Below the pieces are notes generated by a model, which saw nothing but the letters and a program-made list of their open reading frames with translations, had not been told where the DNA came from and did no database searches. The translations under genes and the position numbers were made by a program. Shown piece after piece: positions 8,004 to 16,600 of a stretch of 64,000 bases of DNA (positions are counted from its first letter, which is position 1; each line of letters starts with the position of its first letter). Origin of the DNA: Pyxidicoccus trucidator (GTDB taxonomy: Bacteria > Myxococcota > Myxococcia > Myxococcales > Myxococcaceae); the NCBI RefSeq assembly GCF_010894435.1, contig NZ_JAAIXZ010000009.1, forward strand, positions 353,342-417,341, written 5' to 3'.

Positions 8004-8963
8004 ATGCGATTCGCCATCGTCGGTTCGGGAGGAGTGGGCGGGTACTACGGGGCGCGGCTGGTCCGCGCCGGCCATGAGGTGACGTTCCTCGCCCGGGGCG
8101 CGCACCTGAAGGCCATGCGCGAGCGTGGGCTGAGCATCCGGAGCGAGGAGGGGGACTTCACCGTCCCCGTGCGCGCCGAGGAGGACGCCGCCCGCGTGGG
8201 CCCCTCGGACGTCATCCTGCTCGCGGTGAAGAACTACGACGTCCCTTCGGTGCTGCCCACCGTGAAGACGCTGGCCGCCGCGTCGGACCGGCCGGCCCTG
8301 GGCGGCTCCACCGCCGCCATCCTCACGCTGCAGAACGGGGTGGACAGCCCCGGCGAGGTGGCCTCCGCCGTGGGTGAGGCGCCCGTCATCGGCGGCACCA
8401 CGTACATCTCCACCGCCATCTCCGAGCCGGGTGTCATCACCCAGACGGGGACGCTCCACCGCATCATCCTGGGCGAGGTGTTCGGCGACACGTCCCGCGT
8501 CTCGGCGCGCGTGCAGTCCCTGCGCGACACGCTGGCGGGCGCGGGCCTCAACGTGGAGGCGGTGGCGGACGCGCGCGCGCCGCTCTGGGAGAAGCTCGCG
8601 TTCCTCGCCGCCATGTCTGGCTTCTGCACCGCCGCCCGCCTGCCCCTGGGGCCGCTGCGGGACGCGGGGCCTGTCTTCCGCGAGCAGTTCCAGGAAGCCG
8701 CCGCCGAGGTGCTCCGCGTCGCCGCCGCCGAGGGCGTGAAGACCACCACTCTTCCCGAGGACGTGGCCCGCTTCATGGACGGGCTCCAGGACAACATGCG
8801 CCCGTCGATGATGGTGGACGTGGAGGCCGGCAAGCCGCTGGAGGTGGAGTACCTCCAGGGCACGGTGTCCCGGCGCGGCCGGGCCCGGGGCGTGCCCACG
8901 CCGGTGATGAGCACACTGTATTCCCTGCTGCTGCCGCATGCTGGGGGGATGAGGAAGCCATGA
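8004..8963 (+). CDS. panE: 2-Dehydropantoate 2-reductase
   Basis: A 319-aa ketopantoate reductase that makes pantoate with NADPH for pantothenate and CoA synthesis. The N-terminal GSGGVGGYYGARL loop binds NADPH, AVKNYD and QNGVDS are family motifs, and PLWEKLAFLAAMSG carries the catalytic lysine. The C-terminal helical domain contains SMMVDVEAGKPLEVEYLQG, the usual substrate-side signature with the conserved Glu. Length is normal. It overlaps the next gene by four bases (ATGA), so the two are translationally coupled. Paralogues of this family exist that act on other 2-keto acids, so pantothenate function is likely but not proven. Confidence 0.92.
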   Translation: MRFAIVGSGGVGGYYGARLVRAGHEVTFLARGAHLKAMRERGLSIRSEEGDFTVPVRAEEDAARVGPSDVILLAVKNYDVPSVLPTVKTLAAASDRPALGGSTAAILTLQNGVDSPGEVASAVGEAPVIGGTTYISTAISEPGVITQTGTLHRIILGEVFGDTSRVSARVQSLRDTLAGAGLNVEAVADARAPLWEKLAFLAAMSGFCTAARLPLGPLRDAGPVFREQFQEAAAEVLRVAAAEGVKTTTLPEDVARFMDGLQDNMRPSMMVDVEAGKPLEVEYLQGTVSRRGRARGVPTPVMSTLYSLLLPHAGGMRKP

Positions 8964-9379
8964 GGAGCCTGCCACTGCTGCTGATGATGCTGAGCGGGAG
9001 CGCCTGTACGCCACGGCAGTCGTCCATGCCCGTCCCCCTTCGCGAAGAGCTGAACAAGGACGCCATCCAAGAGGTGCTGGCAGCCCACCGACCGGAGATC
9101 CGGGCCTGCTACGAGCAGACCATCCGGACGCGCGGCTTCACGCCTGAAGGCCGGCTGGTCGTGGGGTTCGTCATCGAGGCGGATGGCGCGGTGAGGGAGA
9201 GCCGGTTGGTGTCCGCCACCACCGACTCTCCGATGCTGGAGCGCTGCGTCCTGGAGCGGGTGGCGACCTGGACGTTCCCCCGTCCACAGAGCAACGGCAG
9301 GGTCAGCGTCCACTACCCGTACGTTTTCGTGCAGGCGCCCCCGGAAACACCGAAGCAGGCGCCTGCGCCCACGCAATGA
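8960..9379 (+). CDS. AgmX/PglI C-terminal domain (TonB-like) lipoprotein
   Basis: A 139-aa secreted protein. Residues 1-16 form a short hydrophobic leader ending in a Cys (SGSAC), a loose lipobox. Residues ~33-125 form the AgmX/PglI C-terminal domain found in many myxobacterial gliding and envelope proteins and related to the TonB C-terminus: IQEVLAAHRPEIRACYEQ, GRLVVGFVIEADGAVRESRLV, CVLERVATWTFP. The usual role is envelope interaction; the partner is unknown. The tail is Pro/Gln-rich. The start overlaps panE by four bases, although no metabolic link to panE is evident. Confidence 0.8.
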   Translation: MRSLPLLLMMLSGSACTPRQSSMPVPLREELNKDAIQEVLAAHRPEIRACYEQTIRTRGFTPEGRLVVGFVIEADGAVRESRLVSATTDSPMLERCVLERVATWTFPRPQSNGRVSVHYPYVFVQAPPETPKQAPAPTQ

Positions 9380-9407
9380 GCGGGCGGGATTGGCATATGT
9401 ACGGGAC

Positions 9408-10145
9408 ATGACCGAGCCGAAGTCGCGCCCTGCTTCGAAGAACGACCTGCCCCCGCTGGTGGGCCGCGTGGCCTTCCTCGCCGTCGCCTCCGGGCTGACG
9501 CCGCTCATCCCGGTGCCCTTCCTGGACGACTACGCCCTGCGCCAGACGCGCGAGGGCATGGTCCGGCAGATTCTCCGGGAGCACGGCCTGCCCGCCCCCG
9601 AGAAGGCGGTGGGGGTGCTCGCCGGCTCGCACGTGAGCACCTCCCTGGGCGGCCATGTGAAGAGCGCCCTCAAGGGCGTGCTGCTGTTCCCCGTGCAGAA
9701 GCTCTTCCGGAAGGTCTTCTTCGTCCTCTGGGTGAAGGACTGCGTGGACATGGCCTCGCTGTCCCTGCACCACGGCTTCCTGCTCACCCATGCGACGGAG
9801 CGCGGGGACCTGAACGCGGACTCGCTGGCGGGTGACACGCCAAGGAAGGTCCACGACGCCATCGTCGCCGCCTGCGCGGAGGTGGACGCCCGCCCCATCA
9901 ATCAAATCCTCCGCAGGCTCTTCTCCAGCAGCCGCCTGCTGATGGCCGAGGCCACCCGCGCCTTCTTCAGCCCGAAGAACCGGGGCCCCCGCACGCCCGA
10001 CGCGGAGGCGAGCGCCGAGGTGAAATCGCTGACGGACCGGCTCCTCGCGGAGTTGTGGGAGGAGCGCGGCTACTTCGTCGCCCTGCGGCAGGCCTATGAC
10101 AAGCACCTGAAGGCCGGCCCGAAGGCGGTCGCTTCAGGGAGCTGA
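9408..10145 (+). CDS. Hypothetical protein with DUF697-like hydrophobic core
   Basis: A 245-aa protein I do not recognise with confidence. It has a hydrophobic segment near the N-terminus (FLAVASGLTPLIPVPFLDDYAL, Pro-rich) and a second around GVLLFPVQKLFRKVFFVLWVKDCVD, then an amphipathic helical C-terminal half. The Pro-rich hydrophobic stretch resembles small membrane-associated proteins of the DUF697/EcsC kind, but this is a weak impression. The ATG at 9408 is chosen over 9390 because the latter adds only six residues and overlaps the promoter-like space after the AgmX gene. Its 3' end overlaps the convergent DUF4105 gene by 12 bp. Confidence 0.6.
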   Translation: MTEPKSRPASKNDLPPLVGRVAFLAVASGLTPLIPVPFLDDYALRQTREGMVRQILREHGLPAPEKAVGVLAGSHVSTSLGGHVKSALKGVLLFPVQKLFRKVFFVLWVKDCVDMASLSLHHGFLLTHATERGDLNADSLAGDTPRKVHDAIVAACAEVDARPINQILRRLFSSSRLLMAEATRAFFSPKNRGPRTPDAEASAEVKSLTDRLLAELWEERGYFVALRQAYDKHLKAGPKAVASGS

Positions 10146-11138
10146 GTCGGCGGTGGCCCGGGCCTCGCGGATGCGCCGGGAGAAGTCCGGCTGGCCATCC
10201 GCCGCCTGGGCCTTCGCATTGATGAGGTGCCGGGCGCGCACCACCTCCAGCGGCGCGTCCTTCTCGATGAGGCCCAGCTCGTACGCCAGCGCGTCCGAGT
10301 ACGCCGGCAGCAGCGTCCGGTGGTCATACGGCACGTCCACCGCGGCGACCTTCTCCACGTGGCGCACCAGGTTGGTGGTGCAGTTGCTGGAGAGCGTGTC
10401 GTAGAACTCCGGCCGGGCGTGCAGCGCGTTCATCCGCGCCACCATGTCCAGGAAGAAGGAGGCGATGCGCTCCTTCGACGCGTCCACCGGGTACAGGAAC
10501 ACGTCGTCCTTGCGGTGGTTGGAGCGGAGCTGGACGAGGTCCCGCTCGTCGCCCACCACGTAGATGAGCTCGAACTGGCGGAACAGGCCGCCCAGGGCGG
10601 AGAACGTCTCCCCCTTCTCGCGCCGCACCTCCACGGAGAAGACGACGTAGCGCCCGTCCGAGAAGCCGAAGCTCACCATGGTGTGCGCCGCGCCCCAGAC
10701 GCCGGAGAACGGCTCCACGATGAACCACGCCCCCGTCAGCTCGCGCGCGTCATACGTGGCCGTGTACCAGGCCGCGTCCCAGTCGGAGGTGCTCCGGTAG
10801 CGGAAGTCGCGCACGTCATGAATCGTCACGCGTGAGCCGTCCACCTCCGCCCGCGCCGCGCGCGCCAGGTCCGGCGCCCAGTCACGCTGGCCCGAAGGCG
10901 TCACCGTCCGCATCCAGCCGTACACCGCCACGCAGCCCACCGCCACCACCGTCACCGCCGCCAGCCCGGAGCGCCGACGCCACACCGCCACCGCCGCCCC
11001 GGCCAACACGAGCGCCAGCAACGCCCGCGCCGGGTGCGGCCCCTCGGCCCCCGCCCCCGTCAGGGCAAGGGCGAGCGCGACCCAGGCGCTCCCCAGCAGG
11101 AGGACCAGGGCGGTGGAGATACGGAAGAAGAGGCGCAT
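10134..11138 (-). CDS. DUF4105 (Lnb N-terminal-like) membrane protein
   Basis: A 334-aa protein with three hydrophobic segments in the first ~90 residues (FFRISTALVLLLGSAWVALAL, ALLALVLAGAAVAVW and AAVTVVAVGCVAVYGW), then an extracytoplasmic DUF4105 domain: TIHDVRDFRYRSTSDWDAAWY, GAAHTMVSFGF, YVVFSVEVRREKGE, FYDTLSSNCTTNL. The His in AHTMVSF and the Cys in SSNCTTNL sit where the family keeps its conserved putative catalytic residues. Family function is poorly defined; envelope proteolysis or lipoprotein processing has been suggested for relatives. The start is the ATG at 11138 (MRLFFRIS); an upstream in-frame ATG would add nine residues ahead of the membrane segment. Confidence 0.85.
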   Translation of the reverse strand: MRLFFRISTALVLLLGSAWVALALALTGAGAEGPHPARALLALVLAGAAVAVWRRRSGLAAVTVVAVGCVAVYGWMRTVTPSGQRDWAPDLARAARAEVDGSRVTIHDVRDFRYRSTSDWDAAWYTATYDARELTGAWFIVEPFSGVWGAAHTMVSFGFSDGRYVVFSVEVRREKGETFSALGGLFRQFELIYVVGDERDLVQLRSNHRKDDVFLYPVDASKERIASFFLDMVARMNALHARPEFYDTLSSNCTTNLVRHVEKVAAVDVPYDHRTLLPAYSDALAYELGLIEKDAPLEVVRARHLINAKAQAADGQPDFSRRIREARATADSAP

Positions 11139-11348
11139 GGCCGGAGTATCCGCGCCCTGGCCCACGGTGTCATCGGCGCGTCACGGCGTGGCCTCGGGGA
11201 ATGGGGCTGGCGCGGCGTGTTCACTCCCCGTCCGAAGCCCCGCCGGCCGGTCGGATTGGCCCTGCCAGGCGACGGGCGCAGGGTGCCCCACCCCGCGCCC
11301 CGGGGCCCGCGCCGGGCCTCGCACGGGCGTGGAGACAGGAGCGTCACG

Positions 11349-11798
11349 ATGCGAAGGGAAATGCTGACACGTCTCGCGGTACCGGGCCTGGTGGCCTGCG
11401 TCCTGTGGCTCACCGGCTGTGGCAACAACACGGAGGCGGACACGACGCTGGCGGGAGGCAACGAGGTGCCCCCCGTCACCACCTCGGCGACGGGAGCCGC
11501 CAACGCGGAGCTGGAGGGTGACGAGCTGGTGGTGAATGGAAGCTTCTCGAACCTGAGCAGCGACCTGTTCCCCGTCGGCGGGAGCGCCGCCCACGTCCAC
11601 AACGCCCCAGGGGGCGAAAACGGACCCATCCTCTTCAACCTGGAGGTCTCGAGCACCGACAACCGCAACGGCACCTTCATCGGTCGCAAGACGCTGACCG
11701 AAGACGAGAAGGTGCTCTTCGAGGACGGCAACCTCTACGTCAACATCCACACGGCCAACTTCAACTCGGGAGAGCTTCGCGGCCAGTTCAAGCCGTAA
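11349..11798 (+). CDS. CHRD domain lipoprotein
   Basis: A 149-aa secreted protein. An N-terminal signal with a clear lipobox (LWLTGC) predicts lipidation and envelope anchoring. The rest is a CHRD domain, the ~110-residue repeat first described in chordin: GGNEVPPVTTSATGAANAEL, AHVHNAPGGENGPILFNLE, LYVNIHTANFNSGELRGQF. Bacterial members are typically secreted and of unknown function. The ATG at 11349 is preceded by AGGAG at 11337-11341, which decides the start; longer in-frame extension upstream is GC-rich and has no homologous segment. Confidence 0.9.
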   Translation: MRREMLTRLAVPGLVACVLWLTGCGNNTEADTTLAGGNEVPPVTTSATGAANAELEGDELVVNGSFSNLSSDLFPVGGSAAHVHNAPGGENGPILFNLEVSSTDNRNGTFIGRKTLTEDEKVLFEDGNLYVNIHTANFNSGELRGQFKP

Positions 11799-11856
11799 GC
11801 CCGGCGATTCCGCTCGTGCCGGAACTCCGGCACGGCGGCCAGGGCCCGCGCCAAGG

Positions 11857-11904
11857 CCTGCTGCGTCATAAAACAGCAGGTGCGTCATCGCGTCCCCACC
11901 TGCT
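11857..11904 (+). promoter_or_regulatory. Mutually exclusive hairpins, attenuator-like
   Basis: Segment A CCTGCTG (11857-11863) can pair with CAGCAGG (11874-11880). The overlapping segment AGCAGGTG (11875-11882) can instead pair with CACCTGCT (11897-11904). The two stems exclude each other. A T7 run follows 23 bases later (11927-11933), too far for a standard intrinsic terminator. It may be the 3' end of the CHRD transcript or a leader switch. Confidence 0.3.
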
Positions 11905-11970
11905 ACAAACGCCCGATACTTCTGAGTTTTTTTGTCTGAAGACCCAGACTAGTCAGACGCATCCATTCCT

Positions 11971-11993
11971 ACGTGAATACGTGAGGTTCACGT
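11971..11993. promoter_or_regulatory. Operator candidate with ACGTGA half-sites
   Basis: ACGTGA occurs at 11971-11976 and again at 11979-11984, and TCACGT at 11988-11993. The second and third form a perfect inverted repeat ACGTGA-GGT-TCACGT; the first and third form ACGTGAA-N9-TTCACGT. This triple half-site lies ~100 bp upstream of the dioxygenase start and has the form of a dimeric regulator site. The regulator is unknown. Confidence 0.4.
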
Positions 11994-12023
11994 CAGAGCC
12001 GTGCTCCATGATAGTTAAGTCCA

Positions 12024-12043
12024 GACCATCCCGGTGGATGGTC
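12024..12043. promoter_or_regulatory. Perfect 8-bp hairpin in leader
   Basis: GACCATCC-CGGT-GGATGGTC is a perfect 8-bp inverted repeat with a 4-base loop, 50 bases upstream of the chosen dioxygenase start. It can be a regulator site or an RNA hairpin in the leader. Confidence 0.35.
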
Positions 12044-12092
12044 CCGCCTACGCGGCGACGGACAGCTACGCCTACGCGACTTGGAGCAGCGA

Positions 12093-13172
12093 GTGGAACT
12101 CACCAGCGTGGATCATGTGGAGCTACATGTAGGCGACGCAATGTTGTCGGCCTACTTCTTCTGCCACGCGCTGGGATTCCGGATGGTGGCTCACGCCGCC
12201 CCCGAAAGTGGGCTGGAGGGGCGCAGGTCCATCCTGCTGCGGCAGGGCAGCATGCGGGTGGTCGTCACTTCGGCGCTCGACTCGAAGGGCCCGGTGGCGG
12301 ACTACGTGCGCGCGCACGGCGACGGGGTGAAGGACGTGGCGTTCGCGACGCCGGACGCGGAAGGGGCCTTCCATGAGGCGGTGAGCCGGGGCGCGCGGCC
12401 GGTGCAGGCGCCCATCACCTACGAAGGCGCGGGCGGGCGCGTGGTCAAGGCGACCATCGCCGGGCCGGGGGACCTGGTGCATTCCTTCATCCAGCGCGAC
12501 TCGACGGCGGGCGTGTTCCTGCCGGACGTGTACCTGCCGCTGGAGACGGCCCCGGGAGGCACGGAGGAGATGTTCTCCGCGCTGGACCACGTGGCCCTGT
12601 GCCTGGAGCACGGCACGCTGATGGACGCGGTGGCCTACTACCTGGACGTGCTGGGCTTCGAGCAGACGCACGAGGAGAACGTGCGCACCGAGTACAGCGG
12701 GATGAACTCGCGGGTGGTCCAGACCGCTGGCGGGCGCATCTGCTTTCCCATGCAGGAGCCGTTCACCGGCGCGCGGCGCGGGCAGCTCGAGTACTTCCTG
12801 CAGGCCCACGGCGGCTCCGGCGTGCAGCACCTGGCCTTCCTGGCGTCGGACATCACCCGGGCGGTGGACGTGCTGCGCCGGGGCGGCATGAGGATATTGG
12901 ACGCGCCGCCGGACTATTACGAGACGCTGGAAGCCCGGCTGGGCGACCTGTGCGGCTTCCGCCGCGAGACGCTGCAGGAGCGCAACATCCTGATGGACCG
13001 CGACGCCTGGGGCCATCTGCTGCAGGTGTTCACGCGCACGCAGCACGCCCGGAACACGCTCTTCTTCGAGGTCATCCAGCGGCAGAAGGCTCGCGGCTTC
13101 GGCGGCGCCAACATCCAGGCGCTCTACGAGGCCAAGGAGCGCGATTCGATGCGCGCTGACCTCCAGAGCTGA
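12093..13172 (+). CDS. 4-Hydroxymandelate synthase-type dioxygenase (HPPD family)
   Basis: A 359-aa two-domain VOC-fold, Fe(II)-dependent dioxygenase that acts on 4-hydroxyphenylpyruvate. The iron ligands are His166 (ALDHVALC), His246 (GVQHLAFL) and Glu326 (LFFEVIQRQ). At the residue separating homogentisate-forming HPPD (Phe) from hydroxymandelate synthase (Ile), this protein has Ile341 in GGANIQALYEA. Its N-terminal half (RSILLRQGSMRVVVTS, HGDGVKDVAFATPD, HSFIQRDST) also resembles the glycopeptide-cluster enzyme more than primary-metabolism HPPD. The start is the GTG at 12093, preceded by TTGGAG at six bases; a TTG at 12081 is possible. It stands at the head of the cluster, 512 bp from the NRPS. 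The product is likely 4-hydroxymandelate, by inference. Ordinary tyrosine-degrading HPPD remains the alternative. Confidence 0.75.
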   Translation: MELTSVDHVELHVGDAMLSAYFFCHALGFRMVAHAAPESGLEGRRSILLRQGSMRVVVTSALDSKGPVADYVRAHGDGVKDVAFATPDAEGAFHEAVSRGARPVQAPITYEGAGGRVVKATIAGPGDLVHSFIQRDSTAGVFLPDVYLPLETAPGGTEEMFSALDHVALCLEHGTLMDAVAYYLDVLGFEQTHEENVRTEYSGMNSRVVQTAGGRICFPMQEPFTGARRGQLEYFLQAHGGSGVQHLAFLASDITRAVDVLRRGGMRILDAPPDYYETLEARLGDLCGFRRETLQERNILMDRDAWGHLLQVFTRTQHARNTLFFEVIQRQKARGFGGANIQALYEAKERDSMRADLQS

Positions 13173-13684
13173 TCCTCACCGGGAAGGAAGAGGCCGGGAC
13201 CGGGGCAGCGCGCCGGGGCCCGGCGTCACGCCGTGGCAGCACGGCGCTCGCACACGCCAGTGCCCCTCGCTCGGGGACCTCGGAACGGCGGTGCTGGAGC
13301 GCCTCAGCCAGGGAGTTACACTCTCGTCAGAGTTCCTTGAAATCCAGGGGGTTATGGGCCCTCGTGGGCTGCTAGACAACCCGTGAGAAACGAGAGATGA
13401 AAGGCAGCGGGCATGGCTCGACTTGGACTCTCCTTCCTGATTCAAAAGCCGCGGTGTCCCGAGGCGCCCCTCGCGGCGTCCGGCGCTCCGTGTCGCGTGG
13501 CGCCAGCCGCACCGGAGCAGGTCCTCCGGGGGGCAGCCCGTGCCGGGAGGCACTGACCGCGACGGCATTGATGACGCCGTCCGGATGAGGCCCGCACCGC
13601 CACCCAGGAAGTGAATCAGCCATCCGGGCGACGTCCATCCGTCCGGTCCGACAGACAGCCTTACGCCTGAGGGCGGGAGCACCC
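13173..13684. other. Intergenic leader before the NRPS gene
   Basis: This 512-bp stretch carries no convincing gene. Just after the dioxygenase stop it has GC-rich inverted repeats (GCCGGG 13193-13198 with CCCGGC 13219-13224; CGGCG-TCA-CGCCG 13221-13233) that may terminate or attenuate. A locally AT-richer patch at 13315-13400 could hold the NRPS promoter. A 63-codon ORF from 13397 has no recognisable features. Confidence 0.5.
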
Positions 13685-16600
13685 ATGAGTGACCAGAACG
13701 AGAAGGCGGCCAGCGACTTCCCCACGCTCGTGGACCTGCTGCGCTATCGCGCGGAGCGCAAGGGCGACGCGCTGCTCTACCGCTTCCTCGAGACGGGCGA
13801 CGTGGACGGCCCGGTGGAGGAGTGGAGCTACACGCGGCTGGACACGCGGGCGCGGGCGCTGGGCGCGCTGCTGCGCGAGCTGGGCGCGAAGGGCGAGCGG
13901 GCGCTGCTGCTGTACCCCCCGGGCATGGAGTTCGTCGCCGGCTTCATGGGCTGCCTCTACGGCGGCGTGGTGGCGGTGCCGTGCTACCCGCCGGACCCCA
14001 CGCGGCTGGAGCGCACCCTGCCCCGGCTGCGCGCCATCGCCCAGGACTCCGGCGCGAAGTACGTGCTGACGACGAGCTTCATCCTGGAGATGTCGGAGCT
14101 GTTCAAGCCCCAGGCGCCGGAGCTGGGCGAGCTGCAGTGGCTGGCCAGCGACGCGGTGCCCGAGGCCCGCGCGGCGGACTGGAAGCTACCGGACGTGGAC
14201 GTCGGCTCGCCGGCCTTCCTCCAGTACACGTCGGGCTCCACGGGCAACCCCAAGGGGGTGATGGTGAGCCACACCAACATCCTCCACAACGAGGCCCTCA
14301 TCACCCGGGGCTTCGGACTGGATGCGTCGCGCTCGTCCGGCATGGGCTGGCTGCCGATGTTCCATGACATGGGGCTCATCGGGAAGGTGCTCCAGCCCAT
14401 GTACCTGGGCTTCCCGTGCACGCTCATGTCGCCCATCGCCTTCCTGCAGCGCCCGCTGCGGTGGCTGGAGGCCATCTCCCACTACAAGGCGACGTGCAGC
14501 GGCGGCCCCAACTTCGCCTATGACTTGTGCGTGCGGAAGGCCACGGACGAGGACCGCGCGCGGCTGGACTTGAGCAGCTGGGACCTGGCCTTCAACGGCG
14601 CGGAGCCGGTGCGGCGCGAGACGCTGGAGCGCTTCGCGGCGGCGTTCGCCCCGAGCGGCTTCAAGTCCACCGCCTTCTACCCCTGCTACGGCCTGGCGGA
14701 GGCCACCCTCATCGTCACCGGCGGCACCAAGGGCCAGCCCGTCGTGCAGGGGCGCTTCGACGCGGAGGCGCTGGAGCGCGGCAAGGGCGTGGACGCGTCG
14801 GCCCAGGCGGAGGGCCCGAAGGCGCGGACGCTGGTGGGCGCGGGCGTGAGCGCGCCGGACCAGCGGATGCTCATTGTCCACCCGGAGGCGCGGGTGCCGT
14901 GCGCGGCGCACGAGGTGGGCGAAATCTGGGTGTCGGGCCCCAGCGTGGCCCGGGGCTACTGGGCGCGGCCGGAGGAGTCCGCGCACGCGTTCGACGCGCG
15001 GCTGGCCTCGGGCGAGGGGCCGTTCCTGCGCACGGGCGATTTGGGCTTCGTGTCCCCGGAGGGCGAGCTGTTCGTCACCGGCCGGCTCAAGGACCTGCTC
15101 ATCATCCGCGGCCGCAACCTGTACCCCCAGGACTTGGAGCTGGCGGCGGAGCGGGCCCACCGCACGGTGCGGGCGGGCTGCTGCGCGGCCTTCAGCGTGG
15201 ACGTGGAGGGCGAGGAGCGGCTGGTGCTGGCGGCCGAGGTGGATGCGCGCGACGGCTTCGACGCGTCCTCGGTGGTGGAGGCGGTGCGCCGGGCCCTGGC
15301 CGAGGAGCACTCGGTGCACGCGCATGGCGTGGTGCTGCTCCAGGCGCGCAGCATCCCCAAGACGTCCAGCGGGAAGATCCAGCGCCGCGCCACGCGGGCG
15401 GCGTTCCTCGCTGGCGAGCTGGAGGTGGTGGAGTCCTCGGTGGTGACGGGCGAGTCCTCCGCGCCGGCCGAGGACGCAACGCCGGCCGTGCCACTGAAGG
15501 AGCAGCTCACGACGGCGTCCGAGCCGGAGCGCCCGGCGGTGATGGAGCGCTTCCTGCGCCAGACGGTGGCGCGCGTGCTGCACGTGGACGCGGCGACGCT
15601 GGCGGGCGACACGGACCTGGCGGGCCTGGGTCTGGACTCGCTGATGGTGCTGGAGCTGCATGGCCAGCTGGAGACGCAGCTGGCGGTGCGGCTGCCCGCG
15701 GCCTTCCTCTGGCAGAACCCGACGCTGGCCTCGGCCGCGTCGCAGCTGCTGGAGGCCTGGAAGGGCGTGCGCCCGGAGTCCGCGCTCGTCGCGCCCCCGC
15801 TGGTGGCGGACGCCACGGGCGCGGAGGCGCCGCTGTCCTCGGGCCAGCAGCGGCTGTGGTTCCTGGACCGGCTGGTGCCGGAGAGCCCGCTGTACAACGT
15901 CCACTTCCAGCTGCGCCTCTCCGGCCCGCTGGACGAGGCCGCGCTGCGCCGGAGCCTGGACGCGCTGCTGGCGCGCCACCCGGTGCTGCGCTCCACCTTC
16001 CCGGAAGTCGGAGGCCAGCCGCGCCTGGACGTGCGGCCCGCCGCGCCGCTCGCGCTGCCGAAGGCGGACCTCCGCGCGCTGGCGCCCGAGGCCCGTGACG
16101 CCGAGCTGCGCCGGCTGTCGCTGGCGCAGGCGAAGGAGCCCTTCAAGCTGGGCGAAGGCCCGCTGGTGCGCGCCGAGCTGGTGGCCCTGGCCGACGCGGA
16201 GCACGTGCTGCTGATGACGCAGCACCACATCGTCACGGACGGCTGGTCCATTGGCGTGCTGGCCCGCGAGCTGGCCGCCCTGTACCGCGCGGCCGTGGCC
16301 GGCGAGTCCCCCACCCTGCCCCCGCCCGCGCTGCACTACCCGGACTTCGCGCGCTGGCAGCAGGGGCTGGGCGCGCTGCTGGACGGACAGCGTGCGTACT
16401 GGGGGCAGAAGCTGGCCGGCCTCCCGCGACTGGAGCTGCCCACGGACCTGCCTCGTCCGAAGGAGCCCCGCTTCCAGGGCGCGCTGCACCGACTCACCGT
16501 GCCCCGCCAGCTCGTGGAGGAGCTGCGGGCGATGAGCCGGCGCGAGGGCTGCACCCTCTTCGTCACCCTGGCCGCGGCGTGGACGGCGCTGCTCCACCGC

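Larger units (their letters stand above)
11799..12092. promoter_or_regulatory. AT-rich leader/promoter region ahead of the biosynthetic cluster
   Basis: These 294 bases between the CHRD gene and the dioxygenase gene are clearly richer in A+T than the surroundings, include a run of seven T at 11927-11933, and are crowded with inverted repeats (listed separately): alternative hairpins at 11857-11904, GTCTGA/TCAGAC at 11934-11958, ACGTGA half-sites at 11971-11993, and a perfect hairpin at 12024-12043. I see no ORF. It is the only obvious promoter-like region at the 5' end of the cluster. Confidence 0.55.

Noticed and set aside
13397..13588. A 63-codon ORF in the NRPS leader with a weak ribosome binding site
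   Set aside because: Translation is Arg/Gly/Pro-rich with no recognisable feature, as expected by chance at this GC content.
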